Positions 9,651-17,645 of a DNA stretch of 64,000 nucleotides are shown here, in pieces. Below the pieces are notes generated by a model, which worked only from the letters and a program-made list of their open reading frames with translations, searched no databases and was not told the origin of the DNA. The DNA is taken from NCBI RefSeq assembly GCF_900100875.1, contig NZ_FNKQ01000003.1, positions 372,001-436,000 of the forward strand, read 5' to 3'. The position numbers were made by a program, and so were the translations under genes. The stretch comes from Halopelagius longus (GTDB taxonomy: Archaea; Halobacteriota; Halobacteria; Halobacteriales; Haloferacaceae). How positions within the stretch are numbered: position 1 is the first letter of the stretch; every line of letters begins with the position of its first letter.

Positions 9651-10852
9651 CCGCCGTCGTCTTCTGGGTTCTCGTCCTCTTAGCCACCGTCACCGGCCTC
9701 CTGACCGCGTGGGCGCTCGGCGCGAACAGCAACTCCCCGCCGTTCGCCCCCGCCATCGGCGCGAACGCCATCTCGACGATGCGGGCCGCGTTCCTCATCG
9801 GTCTCCTCGCCGCGCTCGGAGCACTCACGCAGGGAGGCAGTATCTCGGAGACGGTCGGGTCCGGACTGATAAACGGCGTCGCGTTCAGTTCGCTGGCCGC
9901 GACGGCGGGCCTGTTGACCGCCACGGCGTTCATGGCGTTCGGCGTCTACACCGGCTATCCGGTACCGGCGGCGTTCGCGACGACCGGTGCGATGGTGGGC
10001 GTGGGACTCGCTCTCGGCGGGACGCCGGCGTTCGAGACGTACCGCAGAATCGCGACGTTCTGGGTACTCGTCCCGCCCGTCTCCGGCGGTTTGGCGTACC
10101 TCACCGCCACGATACTCCGCCGCGACGACATCCCCGAGACGGTCGGCGTCCCGGTGTTGGCGGCTCTCGTCGGCGGTATCGTCGCCAACGTCCAACTGGG
10201 AGTCATCCCCGCTCCGCCCGGCGAGGAACAAAGCTCTCTCGCGAGGTTCCTCTCGGGGTTCGTCGACACGCCGGCCGTCGCCGGGGTCGAACTCGGCGTC
10301 GTCGTCGTGTCGGTACTCGCCGCGGCCGCGAGTTTCCAGTTCATCCGTCGCCGAACGCAGGCGTCGGTCGAAGGCGGCGTCAGAACGTTTCTCGTCGCAC
10401 TCGGGAGCATCGTCGCGTTCTCGAGCGGCGGGAGTCAGGTCGGGCTGGCGACCGGACCGCTGGAGAACCTCTACCGAGTCGAACTCGGCCTCCCCGGAAT
10501 CGTGCTCTTGGCCATCGGCGCGACGGGCATCCTCGCGGGCGCGTGGATGGGCGCACCGCGACTGCTCCAAGCGACCTCCCGCGAGTACGCGCAACTCGGG
10601 ATTCGTCGGTCCATCGCCGCCCTCGTCCCCGGCTTCGTCATCGCCCAACTCGCCATCACGCTCGGTATCCCCATCTCGTTCAACAACATCATCATCTCCG
10701 GCGTCATCGGCGGCGGACTCGCGGGCGGGTCCGCCGGCGTCTCTCGCCGGAAAATCGGAGTGACCCTCGCGTTCTGGATAATCACGCTCGTCACGTCGGT
10801 GGCGGTCGGGTTCGGGGTCTACAGGGCGCTCGCCGCGGTTCTCGGCGGGTAG
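9647..10852 (+). CDS. PiT-family inorganic phosphate (anion) permease
   Basis: Integral membrane transporter of 401 residues with about ten hydrophobic segments and internal pseudo-symmetry. The N-terminal repeat carries GANSNSPPFAPAIGANAIS near residue 26 and the C-terminal repeat PISFNNIIISGVIGGGLAGG near residue 343; the central LATGPL motif is also present. The classic GANDVANA aspartate is not visible: the repeats have N/S residues instead, as I recall for a haloarchaeal PiT subgroup. The start overlaps the preceding universal stress gene by 4 bp. Likely substrate is phosphate driven by H+ or Na+, though the altered signature leaves another anion possible. Confidence 0.85.
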   Translation: MTAVVFWVLVLLATVTGLLTAWALGANSNSPPFAPAIGANAISTMRAAFLIGLLAALGALTQGGSISETVGSGLINGVAFSSLAATAGLLTATAFMAFGVYTGYPVPAAFATTGAMVGVGLALGGTPAFETYRRIATFWVLVPPVSGGLAYLTATILRRDDIPETVGVPVLAALVGGIVANVQLGVIPAPPGEEQSSLARFLSGFVDTPAVAGVELGVVVVSVLAAAASFQFIRRRTQASVEGGVRTFLVALGSIVAFSSGGSQVGLATGPLENLYRVELGLPGIVLLAIGATGILAGAWMGAPRLLQATSREYAQLGIRRSIAALVPGFVIAQLAITLGIPISFNNIIISGVIGGGLAGGSAGVSRRKIGVTLAFWIITLVTSVAVGFGVYRALAAVLGG

Positions 10853-10882
10853 TCCCCCCTCAGAGGGACCGAACGAGGCGCA

Positions 10883-11314
10883 CTACCGAACGACGGTCAC
10901 CGTCACGGGAGCCTCGCCGACGACTACCGTCGCGACGGTTCCGAGGAGGCGGCGGGCGAGTGCGTTTCGCTCGCCCCCGTGGCCGCCCATGACCACGTGG
11001 TCCACGTCGTTCGCGTCGACGTAGTCGAGGATGGTCTCGGCGGGGTCCCCCGTCTCTACGGTCACGTCGACGCTCCGGCCCGTTTCCGCCGCCCGGTGCT
11101 CCGCGCGCGCGACCACCTCGTCCGCTCTCGCTCTCGCCTCGTCCCGTCGCTCTTCGCCGGGGTCGAGGATACCGCCTTCGCTCATCGACGCGTCGAGCGG
11201 CGTCACCACGTTCAACACCGCGACGGGACAGTCGAACGTTTCGAGCGCGTGGACCAAGGCGTCGTCCGAAAGCGGAGAGCCGTCCAGCGGGACCAACACG
11301 TTCGAGGGAGCCAT
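10883..11314 (-). CDS. Universal stress protein, single domain
   Basis: 143-residue UspA-type protein beginning NVLVPLDGSPLSDDALVHALE and ending with HVVMGGHGGERNALARRLLGTVATVVVGEAPVTVTVVR, which contains the G-x2-G-x9-G-type nucleotide-binding loop of ATP-binding USPs. Length and fold order are standard. It is convergent with the phosphate permease and lies in the same orientation as the two hsp20 genes, 159 bp away. Likely cytosolic, with general stress survival or ATP-dependent switching as the family role; the specific partner is unknown. Confidence 0.9.
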   Translation of the reverse strand: MAPSNVLVPLDGSPLSDDALVHALETFDCPVAVLNVVTPLDASMSEGGILDPGEERRDEARARADEVVARAEHRAAETGRSVDVTVETGDPAETILDYVDANDVDHVVMGGHGGERNALARRLLGTVATVVVGEAPVTVTVVR

Positions 11315-11384
11315 ACGGTCAGTTTCGAAGCGGAGAGGGAAGTACTCTGCCGGGGGAGCGAACCGCTCGGCGGGCGGGAGACGG

Positions 11385-11402
11385 AAAAACGGAGGAGAGA
11401 AA
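11385..11402 (-). terminator. Oligo-T/pyrimidine tract after hsp20
   Basis: On the minus strand this reads as a T5-containing pyrimidine run (the + strand shows GGAAAAACGGAGGAGAG) about 75-90 nt beyond the hsp20 stop at 11474. It is a plausible U-tract terminator. Confidence 0.35.
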
Positions 11403-11473
11403 CGAACGTGAGCTTACTACGTCGTCGGTAGAGTCTGCGTCGCGTCGGCGTCAGCGTCGGCGGGCTATCGCCC

Positions 11474-11917
11474 TCACTCGACGTCGATTCGGTGGGAGTC
11501 GTCGTCATCGTCCGTCGTCTCCTTGGGGAGGGTGACGGTGAGGACGCCGTTGTTGTACGAGGCGGACGCCTCGTCCGAGACGACGGCCTCCGGGAGGCGG
11601 ACGTCGCGCCGCACGGACTCGTGGCGGCGTTCGCGGCGGATGTACTCCTCGGAGTCGTGTTCCGCGCTCGTCTCGTGCGTCGCCTCGATGGTGAGGACGC
11701 GTTCCGTCACCGCGAGGTCGATGTCCTCCTTCTCGTAGCCCGGGAGGTCGGCGACGACGACGAACTCGTCGCCCTCGTCGGCGACGTCTACGTCGACGCC
11801 GGAGGTCATGCCGGCCACGTTCGAACGCTCGAACTGGCGGCTCACGTCGTCGAACTGCTTGGACATTCGCTCGAACAGCGTCTCGACATCGTCGAAGGGG
11901 GAAGAACGTGGCATCAT
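11474..11917 (-). CDS. Hsp20/alpha-crystallin small heat shock protein (copy A)
   Basis: ATP-independent holdase that binds unfolding proteins. 147 residues from the first of two adjacent ATG codons (11917; the second at 11914 is equally possible). The N-terminal amphipathic arm (DDVETLFERMSKQFDDVSRQFE) precedes an alpha-crystallin domain from about residue 45 with VVVADLPGYEKEDIDLAV and the C-terminal signature NNGVLTVTLPK; the tail is acidic (TTDDDDDSHRIDVE). A CxxC or second domain is absent. The gene has its own promoter with two adjoining palindromes and a GGAG 13 nt before the start. It is a paralogue of the next hsp20 gene. Confidence 0.93.
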   Translation of the reverse strand: MMPRSSPFDDVETLFERMSKQFDDVSRQFERSNVAGMTSGVDVDVADEGDEFVVVADLPGYEKEDIDLAVTERVLTIEATHETSAEHDSEEYIRRERRHESVRRDVRLPEAVVSDEASASYNNGVLTVTLPKETTDDDDDSHRIDVE

Positions 11918-11954
11918 GTGATAGTCTCCGACTACTACTAACGTCGCCCGAGAG

Positions 11955-11989
11955 CATAAACTAGTTGTAACTAGGTGCGCAGTACGCAC
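11955..11989 (-). promoter_or_regulatory. hsp20 promoter with two abutting palindromes
   Basis: Read on the coding strand: GTGCG, five bases, CGCAC (11975-11989), immediately followed by CTAGTT, two bases, AACTAG (11961-11974), immediately followed by the TATA-like TTTATG (11955-11960). Start codons are 38-41 nt downstream of the TATA element. The inner palindrome occupies the BRE position, so a bound regulator would compete with TFB. In Archaeoglobus the heat-shock regulator HSR1 binds a palindrome at its hsp20 promoter; this is a plausible functional analogue. Confidence 0.55.
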
Positions 11990-12265
11990 GGTACAAAGCG
12001 TATCTCGTCCGAAATCGACGCTCTCGGTTCCACGAACGCACGGGGACAGTTCACCGCCCGACCGCACGTCCTCGGCGCAGTCGACCCGGTGGCCGCCGAC
12101 ACGGTGTGCGGCGTCGGCGTCTCGCCGAGAGGGGTCGAGGCGGGACGGACGCCGCGGGAGAGGACGCGACGGAACGGGAGAGTCGCCGACGGGAGTCTCA
12201 CCGGCGAGGGGCGACGACCTCCTATCGAACGGGGGCGTCACCCCGACCCGCACCTCGCCGAACGG
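11990..12265. other. Intergenic region between the hsp20 genes, no gene seen
   Basis: Together with the promoter, 348 bp (11918-12265) separate the two hsp20 genes. The open frames crossing it are arginine/proline-rich shadows without family features, and I see no RNA gene or repeat here. Confidence 0.5.
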
Positions 12266-12676
12266 TCACTCGACTTCGATTTCCGTCCCCTCGTCTCCGG
12301 GCGTCGGCGACGCCTTCGGGAGCGTGACGGTGAGGACGCCGTTCTCGTACGTCGCCGTCGCTTCCGTTGCGACGACGGCGTTCGGGAGCGTGACGCTCCG
12401 GGAGACGGCCTCCCGCGTCCGTTCCTGCCGGAGGAACTGCGCGTCGGAGGCGTCGTGGACGGCGGTTCGCTCCGTCGAGACGGTGAGCCGTCGGTCCGCC
12501 AGCGAAACGTCGATGTCCGCCTTCTCGTAGCCCGGAAGGTCGGCGACGACGACGAACTCGTCGCCGCGGTCGGCCACGTCGACGTCGACTTCGCGGCGTC
12601 CGACGTTCGCCTCGAACTCGCCGTTCAGCCGTTCGAGCAGTTTCTCTACGTCCTCGAAGGGGTTCGACTGCGCCAT
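12266..12676 (-). CDS. Hsp20/alpha-crystallin small heat shock protein (copy B)
   Basis: 136-residue small heat shock protein. The N-terminal arm is shorter than in copy A (SNPFEDVEKLLERLNGEFEANV), followed by the alpha-crystallin domain with VVVADLPGYEKADIDVSLADRRLTV and the conserved ENGVLTVTLPKASP near the end. The central part matches copy A almost residue for residue (FVVVADLPGYEK), marking a tandem duplication. Upstream, a CGAAAATC stretch about 35-45 nt from the ATG resembles the CGAA-type BRE of heat-shock promoters. Role: cytosolic holdase; oligomerisation with copy A is possible but unproven. Confidence 0.93.
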   Translation of the reverse strand: MAQSNPFEDVEKLLERLNGEFEANVGRREVDVDVADRGDEFVVVADLPGYEKADIDVSLADRRLTVSTERTAVHDASDAQFLRQERTREAVSRSVTLPNAVVATEATATYENGVLTVTLPKASPTPGDEGTEIEVE

Positions 12677-12747
12677 GATCGGTCCGAAGTTCGGTCTCTC
12701 AGACCTTCAAGATTTTCGCGGCCGCCCGACGGGTCGAGGGCGAACGC

Positions 12748-13554
12748 CTAGTAGAGGACGTGCTGCATGTCGTAGGACCCGAGGCGCTTGACCCACCCGC
12801 GGGAGGCTATCTCCTCGACGTCTTCGAGGGCGTCCTTGGCCCTGTCCTCGTACAGGCCGGCCTCGAAGTCGATGTGGAACAGGTAGTCGCCGAGGCGGTT
12901 TCCGCTGGGGCGGGACTCGATGCGCGAGAGGTTGATGTCGTGGTCCGCAAACGCCTCGAGCAGTTCCAACAGGAGCCCCGGATAGTTGGCGTTCGGGTAG
13001 ACGACGATGGTGGACTTCCCGCCCGCGTCGGAGCGTTCGCTCGCGGGCGCGATGACGAAGAAGCGCGTCGCGTTCGAAGAGCGGTCTTGGATGTCCTCCG
13101 CGAGGACGTTGAGCGTTCCGCCGGCGTTGTCCGGGTGGCCGATGCCGGCGACGTTCGGGTCGTCGCGGGCGCGTTCGACGCCGCGGGCGGTGCTGGCGAC
13201 GGCTTCGAGTTTCGCGTTCGGATAGTTCTCTTCGAGGTACGACCGACACTGCGCGAGGGCCTGCGAGTGGGAGGCGACCACCGAGAACTCCTCGGTCTGC
13301 GCGAGGAGGGCGTGGCGAATCGGCGTGACTATCTCCTGAGTGACCGCCACGTCGGTCTCGGCGATGGCGTCCAACGTCTCCGTGACGCTCCCCTCGATGC
13401 TGTTCTCGATGGGGACGACCCCTCGGTCGTACGCGCCGTCCTCCACCGCGTCGATGATGGCGGAGACGGACTCGCGGAACTCGACGTCGTCGGCGACGGC
13501 CCGGGCGGCGCGGTGGGAGTACGTGCCGGCGGGACCCAGCGTAACTGCCTGCAT
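12748..13554 (-). CDS. pheA: Prephenate dehydratase
   Basis: Catalyses decarboxylative dehydration of prephenate to phenylpyruvate in phenylalanine synthesis. 268 residues: periplasmic-binding-like catalytic domain (LGPAGTYSHRAA, VPIENSIEGSV, SHSQALAQCRSYL, STARGVE, and the TRFFVIA motif with catalytic Thr near residue 168), then a C-terminal ACT domain (PGLLLELLEAFADHDINLSRIESRP) with the ESRP phenylalanine-binding motif, so feedback inhibition by Phe is expected. There is no chorismate mutase domain, as usual in archaea. Downstream of hisH on the same strand with a 60-bp gap. Confidence 0.96.
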   Translation of the reverse strand: MQAVTLGPAGTYSHRAARAVADDVEFRESVSAIIDAVEDGAYDRGVVPIENSIEGSVTETLDAIAETDVAVTQEIVTPIRHALLAQTEEFSVVASHSQALAQCRSYLEENYPNAKLEAVASTARGVERARDDPNVAGIGHPDNAGGTLNVLAEDIQDRSSNATRFFVIAPASERSDAGGKSTIVVYPNANYPGLLLELLEAFADHDINLSRIESRPSGNRLGDYLFHIDFEAGLYEDRAKDALEDVEEIASRGWVKRLGSYDMQHVLY

Positions 13555-13614
13555 GCGGCGACGTTCAGTCCCGAGTTTGAAAAGCCCGTCGTCGGGGACG
13601 AACGTCCCGTCCGA

Positions 13615-14280
13615 TCACTGCTCGGCGCAGAGTTCCACGAAGTTGCGGAGAATCCGCAGTCCCGTCTCGCCGCTCTTCTCGGGGTGGAACTGCGTGCCGA
13701 ACACGTTGCCCGCCTCGTTGGCGACGATGGCCGGGAACTCCACCTCGTAGTCTGCCGTCGCGACGACGGCGTCCTCGTCGTCCGGTACCGCGTAGTACGA
13801 GTGGACGAAGTAGGCGTGCTCGCCGTCGACTCCCTCGACGAGGGGGTGGTCGCGTTCGACGTTCAGTTCGTTCCAGCCCATGTGCGGCACCTTCTGGCCC
13901 TGCGAGAACTTGACGTTCGTCCCGGGGACGAAGTCGAGGCCCGTCACCTCGCCCTCGCCCTCGTAGTCGGCCTCCTCGCTGGTCGTCAGAAGCATCTGCA
14001 TGCCGAGGCAGATGCCGAAGACGGGTTGGCCGCGGTCGGCCGCCGCCGCGAGGGGTTCGCGGAACGGGCCGGCGTTCTCCATCCCCTCGCTGAAAGCGCC
14101 GACGCCCGGCAGGACGATGCCGTCGGCGTCGGCGAACTCGTCGGGGTCGTCGGTTATCGTCACGTCCGCGCCCGCGCGTTCGAGGCCGCGCTGTGCGCTC
14201 CGCAGGTTCCCGAGTCCGTAATCGACCATGACCACCGAGGCGAGCGACTGTTCGGCCGCGGCGGGGTTCGGCGCGCTCAT
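13615..14280 (-). CDS. hisH: Imidazole glycerol phosphate synthase, glutaminase subunit
   Basis: Class I glutamine amidotransferase subunit that supplies ammonia to HisF in histidine synthesis. 221 residues from the ATG at 14280, which lies just before MVDYGLGNLRSAQRGLERAGA. The catalytic triad is visible: the Cys in GICLGMQML near residue 99 and the His-x-Glu of FHPEKSG near residue 203. The LPGVGAFSEGM and GWNEL motifs are conserved. hisF is not in this window, but hisE lies about 4 kb away, showing the dispersed his genes typical of haloarchaea. The frame continues upstream into the neighbouring gene, but the family start is the ATG used here. Confidence 0.95.
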   Translation of the reverse strand: MSAPNPAAAEQSLASVVMVDYGLGNLRSAQRGLERAGADVTITDDPDEFADADGIVLPGVGAFSEGMENAGPFREPLAAAADRGQPVFGICLGMQMLLTTSEEADYEGEGEVTGLDFVPGTNVKFSQGQKVPHMGWNELNVERDHPLVEGVDGEHAYFVHSYYAVPDDEDAVVATADYEVEFPAIVANEAGNVFGTQFHPEKSGETGLRILRNFVELCAEQ

Positions 14281-14357
14281 ACCGAACAGTCCGCAAAGGG
14301 CGGCAAAGTGACTTTCCCTCCGGGCGATTTCGACGGGGCGCGGGGCGGCGAGACGGA

Positions 14358-14969
14358 TCAGAAGTCGCCGAGGTTCGCCTGCCCGCCCGCGCCGTCCGTC
14401 AGGTCCGCGAGGTCGGCGGCCTTCGCGATGGTGTCGGTGAACGTCTCCTCCTGACTCCGGTCGTACAGCGTCGCCGCGGGGTGGACGCAGACGAGGACGC
14501 GTTGGGCGCGGCCGCCGATGCGCGCGTCCACCACGTCTCCCGCCTCCTTCGTGACGGCGACGTCTCGGTCGAGGACGTGTTCGGAGGGCACCTTCCCCAG
14601 CGTCACCAGAAGTTCGGGGTCGACGAGTTCGAGTTCCCGTTCCAACCACGCGGCGCAGTTCTCCAACTCCCCGACCTTCGGGTCGCGGTTCTCCGGCGGG
14701 CGACACCGCACGCAGTTCGTGATGCGGACGTCTGGACGCGCGAGTCCCACGTCGCGGAGGGCGTCGTCGAGAACGCTCCCCGAGCGTCCGACGAACGGTT
14801 CGCCCTGTTCGTCCTCGTTCGCGCCCGGCGCTTCCCCGAGGAACACCAAGTCGGCGTCGTCGGGGCCCGCGCCGTTGACGATTTGGCTCCGTCCCTCGAC
14901 GAGTTCGGGACAGCGCGTGCAGTCGGTGACGCAGAGACCGTCCATCTCGCCGTCGGCTACGTCGTCCAT
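14358..14969 (-). CDS. Iron-sulfur uracil-DNA glycosylase, family 4/5 type
   Basis: Removes uracil from DNA, starting base excision repair. 203 residues (a start at the internal Met9, just before the cysteines, is also possible). Hallmarks of thermostable [4Fe-4S] UDGs are visible: N-terminal CTDCTRCP, the active-site GEAPGANEDEQGEPFVGRSG near residues 48-67, a second cysteine pair (NCVRCRPPENRD and ENCAAW), and the C-terminal HPAA loop. The GEAPG-x-NEDEQG form is that of family 4 enzymes. In a high-GC, sun-exposed halophile this addresses cytosine deamination. No operon partner is evident: hisH is 77 bp downstream. Confidence 0.9.
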   Translation of the reverse strand: MDDVADGEMDGLCVTDCTRCPELVEGRSQIVNGAGPDDADLVFLGEAPGANEDEQGEPFVGRSGSVLDDALRDVGLARPDVRITNCVRCRPPENRDPKVGELENCAAWLERELELVDPELLVTLGKVPSEHVLDRDVAVTKEAGDVVDARIGGRAQRVLVCVHPAATLYDRSQEETFTDTIAKAADLADLTDGAGGQANLGDF

Positions 14970-14994
14970 GTGTCCCGTAGCGGTCCCGCGGGAC

Positions 14995-15642
14995 TTACTC
15001 GTGATGGTCGCCGGGCGACGCCGGTCCGTCGTTGTGCCCGTCGTCGCGTCCGTCCCACTCCCGTTCGCGCCACGAACGCGCCGCGCGCGCGGCCGTCCGA
15101 GCGACGCGGACGGGTTCGGGCCGCCCGCCCTCGGGCGTGAACGCGCGCACGACGTCGGCCGCCGCCGCCGCGTCGATACCGACGGCGCGGACGAACACCG
15201 TCTCGCCGTTCACCTCGACGGGCCGCCGCGGCGGGAGCGACCGGTAGGCCGCGAGGCGTTCGTCGAGTTCGTCGCCGGAGAACTGCTCGCGCAGGGCCGA
15301 CGCGAGGCCCTCGCTCTCCTCGTAGGAGACCGAGAGCGTCGGCCGGTCCGTCGCCTCCGCGATGCGGCGGAGGTCGAGCACGTTGAACCACGCCGGGGCG
15401 ACGCCTGAGAGCATCACGTACCGGACGTCTTCGCGTCCGAGCGTCGAGAAAAGGGTGCAAACGGCGTTCGTCGCGTCCGTTCCGCCGACCGTACACGACC
15501 CGTAGACGACCCCGTCTACGACTCGGTTCGCACGGACGAGTGCGCCGCAGAGCGTGCTTCGGCGCGACGACTCGCTATCGGTGCCGCGGTACGACTCGGC
15601 GACGCCGAGCGCCCTCGTGCCCGGTTTCGGCGACGGCGTCAC
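14995..15642 (-). CDS. DUF99 (UPF0215) family protein
   Basis: 215 residues from a GTG start at 15642. The sequence has the DUF99 core: GVAESYRG near the N-terminus, TLCGALVRANRVVDGVVYGSCTVGGTDAT, then YVMLSGVAPAWFNVLDLRRIAEATDRPTLSVSYEESEGL, and VFVRAVGIDAAAAADVVRAFT. The last 35 residues are a charged His/Asp-rich tail (DDGHNDGPASPGDHHE) outside the family core. DUF99 proteins are widespread in archaea; structural studies suggest an endonuclease V-like RNase H fold, but activity has not been established. Lies 25 bp upstream of the uracil-DNA glycosylase on the same strand, consistent with a repair link (inference). Confidence 0.88.
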   Translation of the reverse strand: MTPSPKPGTRALGVAESYRGTDSESSRRSTLCGALVRANRVVDGVVYGSCTVGGTDATNAVCTLFSTLGREDVRYVMLSGVAPAWFNVLDLRRIAEATDRPTLSVSYEESEGLASALREQFSGDELDERLAAYRSLPPRRPVEVNGETVFVRAVGIDAAAAADVVRAFTPEGGRPEPVRVARTAARAARSWREREWDGRDDGHNDGPASPGDHHE

Positions 15643-15673
15643 GGCGTCTCGCGCCGCGTACCGCGCGCTCGAC

Positions 15674-15850
15674 TCACTGCTCTTTTATCTCTTTCAAGCG
15701 GTCGAGAAGTTCGTCGTTGGACGCGCCGATTTCGTACTCGACCTCGCCCTCGTGGTCGGCCGTGGAGGTGGCGACACTCTCGTCGTCGTCGAGGTCGGTG
15801 TCGTACTCCTGGTTATCTTGCTCGGATTCGTCGTAACTGCCGAATCCCAT
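15674..15850 (-). CDS. Small acidic haloarchaeal protein (DUF5786-like)
   Basis: 58 residues from the ATG at 15850: MGFGSYDESEQDNQEYDTD, a Ser/Thr/Asp middle and a conserved C-terminal helix (IGASNDELLDRLKEIKEQ). I recall this MGFGSYDESEQ start as a haloarchaea-specific conserved family (DUF5786); that name is from memory. Very acidic, with no cysteines or membrane segment. Upstream, a T-rich stretch near 15880 on the coding strand may be the promoter. Function unknown. Confidence 0.75.
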   Translation of the reverse strand: MGFGSYDESEQDNQEYDTDLDDDESVATSTADHEGEVEYEIGASNDELLDRLKEIKEQ

Positions 15851-15971
15851 ACACTGGTAGGTACGCGGTTGAGCGTGAAAAATGATTTGCAGGCCCCTCT
15901 CAAGGGGTGCGACATCGGCGAGGGAGTCCGTCGCGCGGGGCTTTTTCACAGACGACGACGTACGCCGCCGC

Positions 15972-16607
15972 ATGGAAGTCGTCACAGTCACCGAGGGCGC
16001 AGAGCAGTTCACCTGTAACGCGTACCTCGTCCTCGGCGAGCGAACGGTCCTCGTGGACGTCGGGACGATGCCGGGCGTCGAAGACGTCGTCGCCGAACAC
16101 GCGGACGAACTCGACGCCGTGGTCCTCACGCACCAGCACTCGGACCACGTCGGCGAACTCGACGCCGTCCTCGACGAGTTCGACGCCGAACTGTACGCCT
16201 ACGGAGAGCACCCCCGACGCGACGGAACGCTCGAAGACGGCGACGAACTGGTCGCGGGCGACGAGACGTTCGAGGTGGTGTACACGCCGGGTCACGCCGC
16301 GGACCACGTCTCGTTGGTGAGCGACCGCACCTTGTTCAGCGGCGACGTGGTCGTCTACAACGACGGCGCGTTCGACGACGGGAGTTTCGGGCGGACGGAC
16401 ATGGCCGGCCAGTCGCGCGAACGACTCATCAGGAGCTTAGAGACGCTCCTCGAACGCATGCCCGAGACGGTGTCCGCGATGTACGCGGGCCACGGCGACG
16501 TCTACCGCGCGGACCCAGACGGCGAGGAAGAGTCCGTCCGCGAGGTGGTGGAGCGAGCGCTCTCGCGCGCCGAACAGCGTCAGCCGAAGTACCCCGAGTC
16601 GGCGTAA
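15972..16607 (+). CDS. Metallo-beta-lactamase fold hydrolase
   Basis: 211 residues from the ATG at 15972. Zinc-binding motifs of the glyoxalase II/MBL superfamily are in order: THQHSDHVGE (HxHxDH) near residue 57, the histidine in TPGHAADHVSL near residue 103, the aspartate in LFSGDVVVYNDG near 119, and a final GHGDVY histidine near 178. Beta-strand start VTEGAEQFTCNAYLVLGERTVLVDVG is typical. Substrate unknown: hydroxyacylglutathione-like thioesters or other small esters are usual for short members. Divergent from the small acidic protein gene with a 121-bp intergenic region. Confidence 0.88.
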   Translation: MEVVTVTEGAEQFTCNAYLVLGERTVLVDVGTMPGVEDVVAEHADELDAVVLTHQHSDHVGELDAVLDEFDAELYAYGEHPRRDGTLEDGDELVAGDETFEVVYTPGHAADHVSLVSDRTLFSGDVVVYNDGAFDDGSFGRTDMAGQSRERLIRSLETLLERMPETVSAMYAGHGDVYRADPDGEEESVREVVERALSRAEQRQPKYPESA

Positions 16608-16745
16608 TCGGCCGCGCGAGGGACGTCCTCGACCGTGTGATGGGTACTGTCGGCCGTCCAACGAGGTGACCGACCGCGGAGACGCGGCTGAGCGCCGGAC
16701 TCGTCGGTCGGAGGAGAAACGGAGTGCGAAAAGCCGTCCGTCGGA

Positions 16746-16895
16746 TTACGCCGCGCGGCGTTCCTTGGACTTCGCGCGGAGGTTCTTGTAGCCGCACTTC
16801 CGGCAACTGTCCGCGCGGGGCGGGTTGCGTGCGTTGCACCGCATGCAGATGAGCTTCTCCAGCGTTCGCTTTTCCGCGGCGTCGAAACTAGCCAT
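16746..16895 (-). CDS. rpl40e: 50S ribosomal protein L40e
   Basis: 49-residue ribosomal protein with one C4 zinc finger (CMRC at residues 17-20 and CRKC at 31-34) and a basic C-terminal tail ([15 protein letters not shown]) that contacts rRNA. The sequence [19 protein letters not shown] matches archaeal/eukaryal L40e well; the ubiquitin fusion seen in eukaryotes is absent. It is a component of the large subunit near the factor-binding site. Apparently monocistronic. The sequence on either side (16608-16745 and 16896-17045) is non-coding and purine-rich on the + strand. Confidence 0.95.
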   Translation of the reverse strand: MASFDAAEKRTLEKLICMRCNARNPPRADSCRKCGYKNLRAKSKERRAA

Positions 16896-17045
16896 ACGGC
16901 TCTGTTTTGGACCGCTCCGTATAACGCTTGCGAGAACTGCGCGCCCCGCGTCGCCCCGCCCGGCCCGCGCGAACGCGGTCGCTGGACGGCGAGAGCGGGA
17001 GTCGCGAAAACGAGAACTCGACGGTCGCGGACGTGCGAGGGGCGT

Positions 17046-17315
17046 TCAGGCGCCGGCTTCTTCGAGGGCCGCCTCGATGTCCTCGCGTTGGGTGACGCCG
17101 ACGAACCGGTCGACGATGCCGTCGTCGTTCTCGACGATGAGCGTCGGGAGCGAGCGGACCTGATACTCGTTTGCGGTGTCCTGCTTCTCGTCGACGTCGA
17201 CCTTCTCGAGTTCGAATCGGTCGCCCCAGTCGTCCTTTATCTCCTTCAGAATCGGATCCTGCGTCTTACACGGGCCGCACCAGTCGGCGTAGAAATCGAG
17301 CATTCGAACGGTCAT
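17046..17315 (-). CDS. Thioredoxin (short form)
   Basis: Dithiol-disulfide oxidoreductase of 89 residues, somewhat shorter than the usual 105. From the ATG at 17315 the protein goes directly into MTVRMLDFYADWCGPCKTQ, so the first helix of the canonical fold is missing while the WCGPC active site (residues 12-16) is intact. The cis-proline loop VRSLPTLIV lies near residue 53 and DRFVGVTQREDIEAAL near the end. Upstream in-frame codons are GC-rich and non-conserved, so extension is unlikely. Cytosolic redox control; partner reductase not in this window. Confidence 0.9.
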   Translation of the reverse strand: MTVRMLDFYADWCGPCKTQDPILKEIKDDWGDRFELEKVDVDEKQDTANEYQVRSLPTLIVENDDGIVDRFVGVTQREDIEAALEEAGA

Positions 17316-17420
17316 CGTGTTCCTGCGGAGGTTGCCCGGCCCCGCGCATAAGGGTTTCTCACCCCCACGTCTCCGACCCGAGCCGAAACGTTTACGCGAG
17401 GGAGGCACAGATGCCCGCAC

Positions 17421-17585
17421 ATGAGCAGCGGACAGAACAGCGGCGGCCTGATGTCTAGTGCGGGACTCGTTCGATACTTCGACGCGGAGGACCGCAACGC
17501 GATTCGCCTCGACCCCAAGACGATCGTCGCGTTCGGACTCCTCTTCGGCGTCGGGATCCTCGTACTGAACGCCGTCGCCATCTGA
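17421..17585 (+). CDS. secG: Preprotein translocase Sec61-beta subunit
   Basis: 54 residues: a polar N-terminus ([24 protein letters not shown]), the conserved IRLDPKTIV, and one C-terminal transmembrane helix ([18 protein letters not shown]). This is the archaeal Sec61-beta pattern with the N-terminus in the cytosol and a tail anchor. It binds SecYE in the export channel and is non-essential in many species. An AT-rich GTTTACG about 33 nt upstream of the ATG is the likely TATA element. Terminates before a T5 run near 17620. Divergent from thioredoxin. Confidence 0.94.
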   Translation: MSSGQNSGGLMSSAGLVRYFDAEDRNAIRLDPKTIVAFGLLFGVGILVLNAVAI

Positions 17586-17645
17586 GGCCGCGGGCGAACC
17601 GCCGCGAGCGGACGCTTTTTGTCGCTCGGAGTTTGACCTTCGGGT

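Noticed and set aside
15893-15907. CCCCT/AGGGG hairpin between the DUF5786-like gene and the MBL hydrolase
   Set aside because: Five base pairs in very GC-rich sequence; not distinguishable from chance.
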